A stretch of 64,000 nucleotides of DNA from Dentipellis sp. KUC8613 (lineage: Eukaryota > Basidiomycota > Agaricomycetes > Russulales > Hericiaceae): contig NSJX01000013.1 of assembly GCA_002286715.1 (NCBI GenBank), positions 200,860 through 264,859 of the forward strand, written 5' to 3'. This document shows, one piece after another, positions 9,767 through 23,117 of the stretch (its first letter is position 1; every line of letters begins with the position of its first letter). Both the position numbers and the translations under genes were made by a program. The notes beneath the pieces were generated by a model, which was given only the letters and a program-made list of their open reading frames with translations, was not told the DNA's origin and ran no database searches.

Positions 9767-12700
9767 TTAGTGTCCTTCAAATTTCGTGACAGCCATGCAT
9801 CCGAGCCAAATCAATTCCACCGCCGCCCGCCCGATGGCAGTCAACGGCTGCGGCTCGTTGTCGTCCGGAAACTCGGCGACCTGCATCCCAGGGGCGGCCT
9901 GCTGCCGCATCATGTCGGCGGGCCTCTGCTTGCAAAGGCCGAGTTTCTCCAGCCCATCCGGGATGATCTGGACGCCCTTCTCGCGCTTTTGATGGAACGC
10001 AACGACAAAGTCGTCGCGGTGGACGTCACGCAAGGCGGCAGGTGGGATGCCGCTGATGGCTGCCGTCATGGACCCTGTGACCGAGAGGCCGCGCGTGGGC
10101 AGGCGCACGCCCGATCCGTTCAGGTCAGAGTAAGAGACCAGCCGCGCCGTCGCATGGTGGTTCGGGAGATAGATCGACTTCGGGCGGCTGCTGGATCCAC
10201 TGGGTTCGCCCCGGCCAGACACCGAACGAGAGCGAGGTTTCTTCCTCTCGCTTGATGCGACCTCCTTGCCCTTCTTGCCCAGCCCGACGTAGTAGACGAG
10301 CAGATACAGCCGCTTTTGCAGCTCGGGCTCGTAGATGCGCGGGCTCCAAGGCTCCGCGGCGTGGCTCTGCGCATCCGTCTCGTACGGCCACAGCGGCAGC
10401 AGCATGAAGATCGAGTCATCAGGGACGTGGTTCAACAAACTACTGCCCGTCGTCTTGCCCGTCCTGCCAATGCCGGAAGAGCCCCTTTTCCTGTACGCAG
10501 GGAGCAGGCCAACCTCCTGGAACGACTGGTTCAGGTCGGCCAAAGTGCGGTTATTCTTGTCCTGGTGCGCCCGCGACGTCAGCTGCATCCACGGCGGATT
10601 CACGGGGGTGATGCTGTTCTGCACGTTGCGGGCGACCGTCGGGTTGCGGCGCCTGCGGAACCAGCTCGACACGGACGGCTGCGAAGCGGGGTTCGCCCGA
10701 ATCTGCTCCAGAGTGACAGGGTCGAGCGTCGCGAATGCTTCGGCGTGCGACGTCCTAGTCGGCTGGCGGCGGTAGTCATCAGAGTCGCTGTCGGAGCTGT
10801 CTTGTACAGTCGCTGGTCCCACGAGGGGAGGCGCCCGACGGGGAACAGCCGTCGATCCATGTGAGGTGGCAGACTCCATGGAACGCGAGAGGTCCAAAGA
10901 CGACTGGGTGGAGCTGGTCGCCGCCTGGCTATCGGCGGTAGAGCTCGCAGTCGATGGCCGCATGCTCTGCGCGAGGGCATTCTGGTCGACGATCCGTCGA
11001 TCCAGGCGAGGCACTTCCCGCACACGAGGTACCTCTGGGACAGGCGGTACCGTGGGCGGTGTGGGACGCCGTTCTGACGTCGAGGCCTGACCAGCAGAAC
11101 CCGGTTCCCGACTGCGACTGCGGTCGCCTCCACCTCCGGTGCGTCTTGAACGGTGGCTACGATCTTCGAGGAGGCCGTGCGTACTCAGCATCTTGGTCGA
11201 CTGCGTGTTCGTGTATTCCATCTGAACGTCCTTAGCCGCCAAAAGAATGCAATTCATCGGATCCAAGGGCGTGACGGAGCTTGAACCCCCGCCCGAGCTC
11301 GGATCAGCAGCCGGAGGTGGAGGAGGCCGTGGTTCACCGGCGGTGTGAGCGGCGGGGATGTTGTATCGGCGGAAAATAGAAAACGCGGTAGTTCGAGAGT
11401 GCTTGTGCACGACGCTAGCTGGTCCACCGAGTGCGTTACCCTTGCAGCGCGGATCGACTTCGTGGTGAACGCGCATGCGTTGCTGGACTGGCTTGTCTTC
11501 TCCGGCTGCAATCGCGAGCGTGAGATCTCAAGTGGGATCCATAGAAGTGAACACTCACTACCTTGTTGTTCGAGTCTCTGCAGAACAATCCTTCCGATTT
11601 GCTCACAGTACCAATTTTCTCTACTTTGCAGCTTGTTCTGGCGGCGCGACTGCGGGTCCCTGCTCTCCAACATGCGGAAGAGCCACTCGGACAACTCCTC
11701 GATGCCTTGAGGGTCGGCACTGCGCACGTGCCCCGCAAACGTATCCTCGGCGACCGTGCCAACCGTGATCGTGCTGGGTCGGCGTCCAGTAATCGGGTCT
11801 TCCATCGACCACGGCGCAATGTCAGCCATCGCGCTCGCGGGACCTGTCAGCGAAGAGTCCGCATCGCTACGAGAGCTGAAGACTGTCGGAAATTGTCAGT
11901 GGCTGTGGCCGATGCGTCGTGAGGCAACCGACTTACATTCGGCCATGTTGTTTCTGAGCGACGGCCCTTCCCTGGCCTTACCCTTACCCTTTTCCCTCTG
12001 CTTGCCCTTTCCCTTGGCTGGCGGCGCAGGCAGAGGCTGCATGAATGAATTTGACGAGCGTCGAGAATTGGATCGACCAAGGATATAATTCAAGTCGATC
12101 CCATCGAGAGCGTTGGAGCCGGATGCCATCTCGTCCGCACGGAAAGGCGCATGGTCTTCTTCAAACGCCTGCCAGTCCGCACGTGTAGTCGGTTCGCTGG
12201 CTCCTGTGCCACCCAGGACCGGATTAATCGCGCGGAGGTCGTCGTCGACGCTGCGGCTGGGCCGGCGGAGCGTCGCGATACTGTCCTCACGGTCGCGCAA
12301 GATGGGCGCGGTGCTGAAAGTGTCGGAGGTGGATCCACGACCAGGAATTGCGATCGGAAGAGAGCCGCGGCGACCGGCTGCGATGGAGGCAAGGGTAGAC
12401 TGAGCGTACCCGGGCGACGTAGAGGTGGACCCCTCATCGCTATCCCGCGGCCGCGAGAACGTGACGGGCGAAAGGTTGGGCCCAGGGCTCTCTGAAGGGT
12501 CGATATCCCACCGGCGTTCGTTTTCGGACTCGGCATCGGAATCCGAGAGGTCCCATGGCTGCCTGTAGGGGCGGCTACCACGAGGACGGTAGCTGCCCAT
12601 ACCAAACGTGTTCTGAGACGCTGTATCCGGAGCAATGTCCTCGAGCTCAACGTCTGTATCCAGAGCGCCCCCTTCGTGACCACCCTCCGGGGTGCTGCTG

Positions 12701-13269
12701 CGTGCCGAATAGTCACCTTCCTCGTCAGCCGAAGAGGTATCGCGGTGTTCCGCGGACGCGGGAGGACTGATAAGGTGTCCAGAGGGTGATGCATGCGCCG
12801 CGGAAACGTTGCTCGGCAAAGATGGCCGGCGCCCACCGTCGTCGATGGCACGCATCTTAGCTCTATCGCGCCGCGCAGTTTCTTCATCGTCATCTTCGTC
12901 GTTGCGCGGATGAGAAATAGATGGTCGAGGCGTGCGATCTGAAAAGCCCTCGACCGAGTCACCGTGGTCATTTCCGGGGATCGGCGCGAGCGGGCTCAGC
13001 ATATCCGCATCCCTGTTCCGGCGGGCGGACGTGCTCGCCGCGCCGAACGTGTATGTGGAGAGGGCCGAGTACGTCTGCTGGAAGTCGTCCGCGTTCCTGT
13101 TTTCTTCGTCGTGTTGCATGATTGGAGAGGAGATGGGAGGTGCTACACTGGGAGGTGGGTGAAAGTGCAGGGACGGAAGCGAAGTGCGGCGAGATGATAA
13201 AGTAGAAGACGTAGAATGGGAGTGTGCGTGTAAAGGGCGCCGTGCAGGTTTGGTGGGTGGATAGGGCAA
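9767..13269 (-). CDS. Large uncharacterised protein, mostly disordered with a conserved-looking C-terminal region
   Basis: Three exons (11937..13269, 11562..11882, 9767..11505) join in frame to 1130 residues, which supports the model. The first ~440 residues are Ser/Pro/Asp-rich and probably disordered, with a Lys/Gly patch KGKGKQREKGKGKARE. A more ordered block spans the exon 2-3 junction (IEELSEWLFRMLESRDPQS, RENWYCEQIGRIVLQRLEQQ, then MRVHHEVDPRCKGNALGGPA). A second block near the C-terminus has hydrophobic runs (DSIFMLLPLWPYE, KRLYLLVYYVGLGKKGK, AAVELIWLGCMAV). I do not recognise a family and claim no function. The first ATG is used; a start at 13119 (MQHDEENRNADDFQQ) is also possible. 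Confidence 0.72.
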
Positions 13270-14013
13270 GGTACGCGTAGGATTGGATATGTGCGATCTG
13301 TCGATATGAAAAGAGAGAGCGTGTTGTTAGCATTGAGTAATCAAGACCAATCAGCGGAAAATAAGCGGCAAGGCAAAAATGACGAAAACTGAATCCGAAA
13401 TGAGGGGGGAGGGAAAGGGAAACGTTTCAGCCGCGGTGTTGGGTTTGATTCACTGGGGTTATCCAGAAAATCGCGGCAACGCCGCAACGGCTATCCAAAA
13501 CGGATCGTGGATCAACGAGAGAAAAAAATAGCCGAGGAGCTCGGTGCCGGCACATAGGGCGGCAAGAAGAGCACGGACAACTACTACGTCGAGTCGTCGC
13601 GATCCTACGGAAGAGTTCTAAGGAAAAGATCTGGCAACCCTTTCTAAGTAAATATTTCTGACGGCCGATGCCGACCTCGGCACGGCGGACAGACTTGGAA
13701 AACATCTATGCGAGGAAAAAATGAAAGAGCATGTACAGCTGTAATCACGAGTCGGGTAGCGCATGGAAATGCAGCATGCTGGAGAGATTTGGGACAAGAA
13801 ACTTTACAAAAATAAAATGACGGCACCATCACAGACAACCTCTCCGATCAGGCCTTCAGGCCTCAAGTGCAGAAGCCATGAGGCGTAATTCTCGGGAAGA
13901 CGTAGGTCAATGGCCGCTTATCTCCTCCCCGCTCGGAAAATACAAGGAGAAGGTGAAACAACAAGGGACAGAGAAGATCGGAAGGGCAGTGAAGAGGTTA
14001 AGGAAAGGTATGC
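13270..14013. other. Intergenic, no supported gene
   Basis: About 740 bp. It lies upstream of the large minus-strand gene, so it should include that gene's promoter, and downstream of the small hypothetical at 14014. No repeat or conserved coding segment was seen. Confidence 0.5.
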
Positions 14014-14379
14014 TTACTGGGACTTCTTCCGCTGCCCTGCGCATTGCTGCCCGCTCGAAGCATACGCTTCCTCGCTGGTGTGAGAGGAACGCCGGGAGAG
14101 GATGGGCTTCCCGATGTAACGCTGGGGGTTAATATTGGAATTGGGATCTTGATTCACGACGGAAGAAGGGTGGGGAGAAGAGGGAGATGACATATGATCT
14201 GGGGTCGAGGCCAAGGCCTGTTGGTCTATTGGAGCGAGAGGCGAGCGGCGCAGGGGGTGTGGTGCCTCGGTTAGCGAAGCAGGGTCTGGAGCGCGGCTAT
14301 AGGAAGAATCAGGCGAATGAGCAAGGCTAGAGGCGAGGCGGTCGAAGAAAGAACGGTCGGATTGCCTTGTAGATTGCAT
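14014..14379 (-). CDS. Small Ser/Pro-rich hypothetical protein
   Basis: A single open frame of 121 residues from MQSTRQSDRSFFDRLASS. It is rich in Ser, Pro and His with no recognised domain; the most structured-looking part is RYIGKPILSRRSSHTSEEAY. The frame is open further upstream to an ATG at 14508. The terminal TAA overlaps a GTAAGC that could be a donor, so the true 3' end may lie in another exon; a short extension is possible but I could not confirm one. Unknown function. Confidence 0.42.
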   Translation of the reverse strand: MQSTRQSDRSFFDRLASSLAHSPDSSYSRAPDPASLTEAPHPLRRSPLAPIDQQALASTPDHMSSPSSPHPSSVVNQDPNSNINPQRYIGKPILSRRSSHTSEEAYASSGQQCAGQRKKSQ

Positions 14380-15942
14380 GAGTGTCGGCTGCGGGGAGAG
14401 GTGGTGGTGGAAGGACAAGGAAAGCAGCGGGGACCTTGTGCCCAGGATATCGTCTTGTTGACGCTTCAAGACGAAACCACAGCCCGAAGCCGCTCGCCTC
14501 CTCCACAATCATGTCACGGTCACACGGTCACACCAGCCCACGTGCTCCCCTGCTTTGTTCTCTTTTTGGTCTCGCGCTCCTCTCACCAGCCGCGCTACTT
14601 ACCTTCGTCCCCTCCCGCCCAGCCCGTGCCGTCACCCGCCCCATCCTGTTCCTCCACTACGCCGCCACCTCCGCTAGATCTTACCCGCATCTCGTCCCCG
14701 AGGCCACGCGCGATTGACAGCGCTTCAAATGCTGTCATATCGAAGGCTAAATCTCCCGATTGCGGCATCGTCGGTCGCGTGCGGCGCCCCGCCACTAGGG
14801 TCTTACAATCTCATCTTATCTCCCGCCACGTTTCCTCCTCATTCTCCAAGAACTTCCTCAAGCGCGCTGACCTTCATTCCAACCCAGATCTCGACCGTCA
14901 CCTCGCCCGAAGGGTTTATTCTGGCCACCCCTGCTCCGCTCTGCCTCATGTTTTCTTTCGCTTGCTCTTACGCTGTCATGTTCTGTAATGGTTAGGTACT
15001 GCTGACAGGCTGAATGTTTTTCTGCCATTTTCGTGCATCTTCTGACCAGCCGGCTGGGTTCGGATCGGATCTGAACACTGCCGATCATCGTACGTGATAG
15101 CTGGACCAGTCGGACTCTGTGTGCACCCTCAGCTCCTTCAGGCTCTCGCTCTCCCGCACGCCGACCCTCTCAGGGCTATGCGGCAACGATGTACGCCCAT
15201 TTCCTTATGGACCATCCGAGGTGGCGCAGACACGCTAGCTTTTTCCACGCCGTAACCATGCACTCATGTTTCGGGCATCGTCGTGCCGTATGACCTCAAG
15301 GGTGTATTTCTGGGTACGCAATTGGGTATTTGTATTTCAAACCTGCGAACCCTCGATTCAACTCCTCGCTTCTCCAATTGCCGTAAGCACCGTCGGCCGT
15401 GAGTCGTTCATATCCTGCCAAGACCTTTCGCGCCGAGCTGATGGCACGCTAATGGCACAAACACGTAGTTGTCCGGGTTGCGGATGTGGTAATTGACGTT
15501 GCCCGACGCCACTGACGCATCCTCCTCGTTGGCGGCTTCTCAAGTAGTCGACGAAACATCTCGTGGAGAACCAAGTGGCACTGCGGAGCTGCGCTCAGTC
15601 GTGTGATGTCATATTCTGCGCGCCAGCTACCCCAGCTGGCGAAGCAGACAAGTACCCTCGACTGCATGGCATGACGCACACATACTCCTAGCTGTGCACT
15701 CTTCATATCGGGAATGAGAACGCATTCGAATCTTGATTATTATAACTGAAAACGTGTATTGGGTATGTATACAGCTGGTGATATGCGTAATATACAGCCA
15801 AACGAGTGACGGAGAACAGGACCACGACAATGGCAACAGAAAACGAGGTAGTGAGAGGAGATCCAAGAAAAAAGATTGGGGACCGAGAAACCGCCGGCTA
15901 TGACACCTTCCATGGGTACGAGTAATGAATGATCTGTCTGTA
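14380..15942. other. Intergenic, no supported gene
   Basis: About 1.6 kb between two minus-strand genes. A plus-strand frame at 14317..14988 is pyrimidine-rich and lacks a motif, so I do not call it. The last few hundred bases next to 15942 are probably the 3' UTR of the BRI3-like gene. Confidence 0.5.
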
Positions 15943-16594
15943 TCAGCCGCAGAGGCCATCTTCAATAACTTTACCACAACGTTTGCATTGTACCCGTCTG
16001 TCCAACAAGCACAGCCCAATTCCGAGAGGGAACCATACGACAGCAGCTATGACACCTGACCACGAGACGTCAGCATGCATGAAGCTAACCGGAATTGATT
16101 ATACGCACCAAGTAAACCAAACCGAGACTGCCGAACGTGCGTCCCCTCCTGCAAACAGATCATTTCGGGGTGATCGGGCGGAAGGAGGGACGCGACGTGG
16201 TCTCCGGTTATAGGGTTCTGGTAGTGATACACCATGGGGGAGCCCACGCCCGCAGAAGGTGCAGTCGCGCCATACATCACGACGGGTTGCGAGCCCATAG
16301 ACAAGGCATGGTACGGAGATGCCTTTCCCCCTAGAGCCGGCATGGGCGACGCGGAGAGCATATCCATGTTGGATGCTGCAAAGGAGAAAGATCAGAACTA
16401 GGATCACGGGATTCTTTGATGAATGTGCGCACGCCCGGCATCTAAGGTCGACTCATACGAAGGCGGGCTCTCTGGCACAAGGGAAGGGGATCCCGCGGGA
16501 TCATTCGTCTGCAAGAATGACGGATCAGTACCTGAGGGCGGTAACTTATCTGTAAGAGACCGCTTACGATCTTTCCACGAGGGTTGTCTATCAT
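15943..16594 (-). CDS. BRI3-like small membrane protein
   Basis: Four exons (16568..16594, 16433..16508, 16109..16375, 15943..16055) give 160 residues with exact frame; the first exon is only 27 nt. The N-terminal half is Pro/Ser-rich and carries a PPSY motif (PESPPSYES), the type bound by WW domains of Nedd4-family ligases. The C-terminus reads MICLQEGTHVRQSRFGLLG, then a hydrophobic segment VIAAVVWFPLGIGLCLLD, then a Cys-rich end (QCKRCGKVIEDG). This order matches small basidiomycete proteins resembling animal BRI3 (brain protein I3), membrane proteins of endosomes or lysosomes. The role in fungi is not established. It shares a divergent promoter with PRMT1. Confidence 0.7.
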
Positions 16595-17029
16595 GTTTGC
16601 CAGAGGTTATGAGCGCTAAGGCAACGTTGTCCTAGCTTGAAAGAAATGAGAACTGTTCAAGCTGCAGCGGGTGTGCTGGCAGTGATTATAAGAGAGGCGT
16701 AAGCGACAAGTCGGGACTGCGGTCGGCCGGTGTATTTGGGGCAGTGCTGGCACCGCTTGGAGAGCTGGAGGGTGTTGTCGTGCTATTTCTGCTGCTCGCA
16801 TGTCTGCGCAGCATCTTGTCTGCAGGCTCGGCTTCCCGCTCCACGCGCACCAAATCCGTCGAGACTCAGTTACTGCTGACTAATTTCGCATCACGTGTGC
16901 TTCCAGATCGGTGCGATCGGCTGCTTGTTTTTTCTTGAACTTGCTCACTTTTTCTACTCCTTCACCTCTCCTTCTACAAGGCACCTCCGATAGACCTCCA
17001 ACTCACGAATTCACTCGCGAGTTACAAAA
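16595..17029. promoter_or_regulatory. Divergent promoter, BRI3-like gene and PRMT1
   Basis: A 435 bp spacer between two start codons pointing away from each other. It includes CT-rich runs just before the PRMT1 start (16930..16985), common in fungal core promoters. I saw no clear TATA box. Confidence 0.5.
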
Positions 17030-18590
<1,561 letters not shown>

Positions 18591-19070
18591 TTCACTGTAC
18601 ACTCCAAAAATGTCCCATACGACATGCACCTCACCGCACCTTAATCTGCTGCCGCATCTCGCGATCATCTATAACATACGCCCTGCCTCCACTGGCATTC
18701 TCCATCTTCCGGGATCCGTCTGTGTGGTCCTACATACGTGATATAGGTACTAACCCGCTTTTGCATACTGCACTCCTTTGACCCTGTATCGCCGACCATT
18801 TGTATGTAATGTGCCTCCAGCTGGCTGGGCGGATGTTGTTGTGCCCTAGTAATTGAAGCTGATAGAATGGCATATGCGGCTGTTGAGTCACTCAACCGGG
18901 GGACTCTCGAATAAGAAGCGTGGGTGTGCATTGCAAGTTGCGACGCCAGGCAATCGGAGCGCCGAGGGGGCTGACCACGTCCGCGACGGCCGACCGGGCC
19001 TTCGCCGCTGCTGGCAACTCTCTTCCTAACGACCGCCTCCTCCTCATCGTCCCGCGCCTACAAGATACCC
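18591..19070. other. Intergenic, PRMT1 3' region and F-box gene promoter
   Basis: A 480 bp spacer between two plus-strand genes. No conserved element recognised. Confidence 0.5.
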
Positions 19071-21032
19071 ATGGAACGTCTCCCCGGCGACATCCTGCTC
19101 GAGATCGCGCACTACCTCCCTACGCCGAGCGAGATCCTCCATCTTAGCCTCACGGCAAGTTCAATCTCGGTCCTGCGGCATGCCGCATGCCACGGGCAAT
19201 CGAGCTAACCATTTCCAACTCTGCAGTGCGCGGGCATCTTCCATGGTCTGACGCCGGCACTCTACTCCCATGTGGCCCTCCGCGGCGCACAGCAGTGCGC
19301 CGCGACGCTGGACATGCTTTCCACCCACCCCGCGCGCGCACGGCACGTACGCGAGCTGCGCGTGTGCCTCGCGGCGGGGAGCAAGCCTGCCAGCGGCCAG
19401 CTCCTGGGCGCGCGCCGCCAGGTGCTGCTCGACGGCTACCGCATCTCCGCTGCTGTGCGCAGGGCCGCGCACAACATGGAGATCCTGCGGGCGTTCGTGT
19501 GGGACGGCGAGGAGCTGCCGCCGAATGACGACATGTGGTTTGCGTTGCGGATATGGTGAGTGTGCGCGTGTGCATGTGTGCGGCTGGGGACCCTGCGTTG
19601 ACCGGGCAAAGCTGCACCAGATTGAAGTATATCGGCACGGCGTTTGGGTCCATACTGCCATCTCCGAAGAGCCATGTACGCCCGCCCCACACCCTCTCCA
19701 CGCATTCCCACCGGCTGACGCGCGAGTCCGAGGCAGTTGTTCGACTTTAGCGACCTGCATGGCTTCACTCTGACATTCAAGAAGGGGTTCTATTGGCACC
19801 ATGTCGGGTTCACGCGCAGTACGTTCCGCCTCCGTCGCAGGTACGCATTGTGATACGAGTAAACATAGATGAACCCATTCCAGGCTACCACCGCCTCTGG
19901 GACATGCTCATCAAGCGGTGTCCCCACCTGCAAGAACTGGAACTAGACGGAGATTCTCCAGATGACCCCGTCGATGCGCAACGTCTCACCCGAGGGCGCT
20001 GGCCTGACCTGCGGAAACTTGTGCTCGGTAACGTCGTCATTGATTGGCACACCGCCGTGAACCCTGCCTCCAAGCGACCCTTCATCACCTTCCTCGAGGA
20101 GCACTGCGGTATAGAGACCCTCCACCTCGTTGGGCACCAGCCTAGCGTGGCGGCACCCGACCTGCTGAGCGCGGTACAGCCGGAAGCTCTACCGGTGCTC
20201 ACCGAGTTCCACGGCAGCCTCCAGCAGATCCAGGCGCTCCAGAACAAGAAGACGCTGACGTCCATTTGCGTTCCGGACACCATCGTCCTCCGCGAGGGGA
20301 CGCCGTTATCTGTGTCGACCGTGCTCAACCAGATTCCGTCCCTTACATCGCTCACGCTCACATTTGGCTTGGAGCATGGCTACGACAACGGGAGCATGCT
20401 GCATGCGCTCATATCTGCATGCCCGCAACTACAGCATCTCGACTTGACGTACGCCTGCAAGCCGTCCTTCAGCCTCGTAAGTGCAACATCTGCATTTCCC
20501 GCACCACTTTGTGACACCAATCAATCCACAGGACAACTTCGCACGCAGCCTCCGCAATCTCTGCCGCCTCCGCAGCCTGCACCTCCGCATCGTGCGCAAC
20601 CCCTCCGAAGATCCGCTCTCCACCTGCGGCCTCCGCATCGCACGCACGAACCCGCGCCTGCGCACCTTCACGCTCGAGTTCCTCGTGCGCAGCACGTCCT
20701 TCCCCACGCGCGGCGCGCCGCCCGCCGTGCAGGAGAGCGCGTCGTTCGAGCTCGTCGCGGACCAGCACGGGCTGCCGTCGAGCATCCGCGTGTGCGAGCG
20801 CTGGCGCCCGCGCCGGCTGCGGCTCTTCTGCCCGGCCGTCGTCGTCCGCCGGTACGTCATGCCGCTGCGCCCCGACGGGTCGCCCGGCACCGCGAAGGGC
20901 GGCCTCGGCGCGCTGCTCGTGGAGCGCTCGCCCGCGGGCGAGGACGCGCGCTTGATCTTCTGCTGCGTGCTGCTGGTCGTGCTGGCGGTGCTCAGCTTTA
21001 CGGTGTTCCCGGAGGCTGGCTTGAAGGTGTAG
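19071..21032 (+). CDS. F-box/LRR-like protein with C-terminal membrane anchor
   Basis: Six exons (19071..19154, 19227..19555, 19612..19675, 19737..19818, 19884..20476, 20532..21032) give 550 residues in exact frame. The first ~45 residues form an F-box (MERLPGDILLEIAHYLP, HLSLTCAGIFHGLTPALYSHV), which binds Skp1 in SCF ubiquitin ligases. Leucine-rich, irregular repeats follow (CPHLQELELDG, WPDLRKLVLGNV, IETLHLVG, LQHLDLTY), presumably for substrate binding. Near the end lies a strong hydrophobic segment, LIFCCVLLVVLAVLSFTVF, so the protein is probably tail-anchored, unusual for an F-box protein. Intron 1 is of GC-AG type (ACG|GCAAGT). Substrate unknown. Confidence 0.82.
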
Positions 21033-21504
21033 CTTCTAGCCTGAGTACTAGTTCTCTTTCTCTCTTCGTGATGACGATGTTCTTTATACGATATCTTTTA
21101 TGGCTATTTTTTACGATTTGCATGGTAAGTATGAGTGGATGAAGAGGACGATACCCTACGTTATTTGTTATATCTCGATGATATAGAGTTTGCGTTTTTT
21201 TTATAGAGTATGTATTTCTACAGATCCAAGTTCAACACTGTAACATCCGTAGGATTACAAGTTACCTAATTGGCTACCGGTCCCTCCCTTCTCTTATTTA
21301 TGACGAATGAAGAATGTTCATGAACAGATACTGTAGCATGTGTCCAGCCAGCCTCTCGACCTGACGATGAAAGCCTGCTAGCATTCTAGTGTGTAGTCGA
21401 ATGTCCGGCCGCGACGAAGTCCGCAGAAACGGTGCACTAAGAAACCGCCGGAACCAAGTGCAAAAAATGGTCCCGTCTAGTAAGCATAAGCAGATAACCT
21501 GATC
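21033..21504. other. Intergenic between convergent F-box genes
   Basis: A 470 bp spacer between two converging genes; probably both 3' UTRs. A T-rich stretch around 21180..21215 could serve in 3' end formation. Confidence 0.5.
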
Positions 21505-22762
21505 TCACACTCCCCATGTGACAGTGGTCTGCCCGCTTTCTAGCAGGCGCTGCGCCTTCCTGGCATCCACGACCGCGCTCAGCGCCGCCAACGCGGCCTG
21601 ATGATTACTGGCGCCCACACACGTCAGCGCAGCCCTCACGCACACAAACACGCACAGAACCACTCACCCCGGATCCATAATATGCTTCGAATGCGTAATC
21701 TCCAGCTCCTCCAGCTCGCCCAACTCGCTCGCAAACCCGCCATATATCTCCGCCCACGAGCGCGCGGGCGGCAAGCCGCCCGGATGCAACAGCAGCGCGC
21801 ACGAGCGGAGCTCGAGCCTGCGCAGCGTGGGCGCATGGCGCAGGATGAACTCCTCGAGGCGGAGGAACGGCGAGCTGAAGTACATGTTGCTCAGCGCGAG
21901 CGCGCGCAGGCGCGGGAAGTGCATCCGCGCGAGCCCGAAGCCGGTGAAGTACATGTACGAGTGGTGGCTGCAGTGCAGCGCGAGCGCGGTGAGCGGCGCG
22001 CGCTGCGGCGCCGCGCCGAGCAGCACGTCGCGCACGCCCGTGCGCCAGAACGTCCAGATCACCTCCGGCACGAACGGCGCGTCGCAGATGTGCAGATGCA
22101 GTGCGCCGAGCTGCGTGAGCAGCGCGGTGAATGCGCCGCCGGGCGCGCCGAGCTCGGGGATGTGGATTGGGCGCACGTTGCGCAGCGTGAGCGAGGTGAC
22201 GCGCGGCGGGGCTGCGGGCAGCGTCGCGATCGCGCGCAGGAAGGTGCAGTAGAGCCGCGTGATGGGCGAGGCGCTCAGTGCGCCCTCGGCGAAGGACGGG
22301 TCCTCGTAGGCGTGCGGGTAGAAGATGAAGGTGAGGGCGGTGAGGGCGGTCGCTTTGTGGAGATGGGAGATGGCCGATACGAGGGCGATCCGTGTGCGTT
22401 CCTGTGCGTCCTCGTCCTCTGCGGTAGCTATGTGTACCTGGACGGTCAGAAGCGATTCGGATGGCGCTGGGGCACTGAGACCGACCGTCGACGCTGCCCA
22501 TGTGGGCATGTCGGAGCTCCTTGTCTTCGTAGACGAGCTCTTTGGCGTGGCCCGTCAGGACGGGGTCGTTCAAGATGCATGCAAGGGCGTGGGCGCTGGA
22601 GTCAGTGTTTGTCACGTAGATGCAAGAGAATAGTCTTGGTGTCGCAAGGGCATGGAACACGGTGGATGTAGCACGGAGCGTCCGTAGGACCTGTCGCTGG
22701 TCAGATTCGCCCATAGGGTCGACATGCTGCACGATTGCAAGGAGTAATTCGACGGGGAGCAT
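21505..22762 (-). pseudogene. F-box/LRR gene with an apparent single-base frameshift
   Basis: The N-terminal frame gives a good F-box (MLPVELLLAIVQHVDP, RTLRATSTVFHALATPRLFS) and runs to KELVYEDK. The LRR-like continuation (ALTALTFIFYP, RVTSLTLRNVRPIHIP, LTALALHCSHHSYMYF, LEEFILRHAPTLRRLELRSC) is in another frame, open from about 22530. No GT-AG intron of suitable length joins them; one extra base in GAAGACAAGGAGC (22516..22528) would explain it. After the LRR part an intron (21608..21667) leads to a clean last exon ending in TVTWGV. It may be a pseudogene, a recent inactivation, or an assembly error. A weak 97 nt intron would also restore frame but deletes good sequence. Confidence 0.65.
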
Positions 22763-23117
22763 CTGTGGACTCGGGTGTATGGGTGCAAGCGACTCCGAAA
22801 CATGATTCGTACCTACTGGTGCAGATTAGTAGACCGTGTCTCCCAAACGGAGCGCTAAGCTCATTGGTCATCGTGATGACGACGGCCAAACAGAAGGGAC
22901 CACGAACAAGTAGCAAAGCAAGGAAATCGAATCACATCAAGTTCGTTATCATTCACAGAACCGGAACCATACAAATTACTTAGTACAACCACCAACCATA
23001 GTCAAAGTATACTCCACATCCCAATTATAAGAACGAAATTTGTACCGACCAAACATACCGTTATACCGTTATACTGCTATATCGTGAACAAACAATCATA
23101 AGAGTTCCCCGTCGCTT
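22763..23117. other. Intergenic, no supported gene
   Basis: A 355 bp AT-richer spacer upstream of the minus-strand F-box gene and downstream of the multispanning protein gene. Short tandem CGTTATAC-like copies occur at 23055..23080. Confidence 0.45.

Noticed and set aside
14317..14988. 223-codon plus-strand frame
   Set aside because: Antisense to the small hypothetical and then Ser/Pro/His-rich with no domain; not supported as a gene.
22526..22622. 97 nt intron (GTCTAC...CCAG) repairing the F-box frameshift
   Set aside because: The donor is poor and the intron would delete sequence that reads well in the downstream frame; a one-base indel is simpler.
21605..22762. 385-codon single frame covering the whole broken F-box gene
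   Set aside because: After about residue 80 it turns into Arg/His/Ala-rich sequence; the LRR pattern is in a different frame, so this frame is open only because of high GC.
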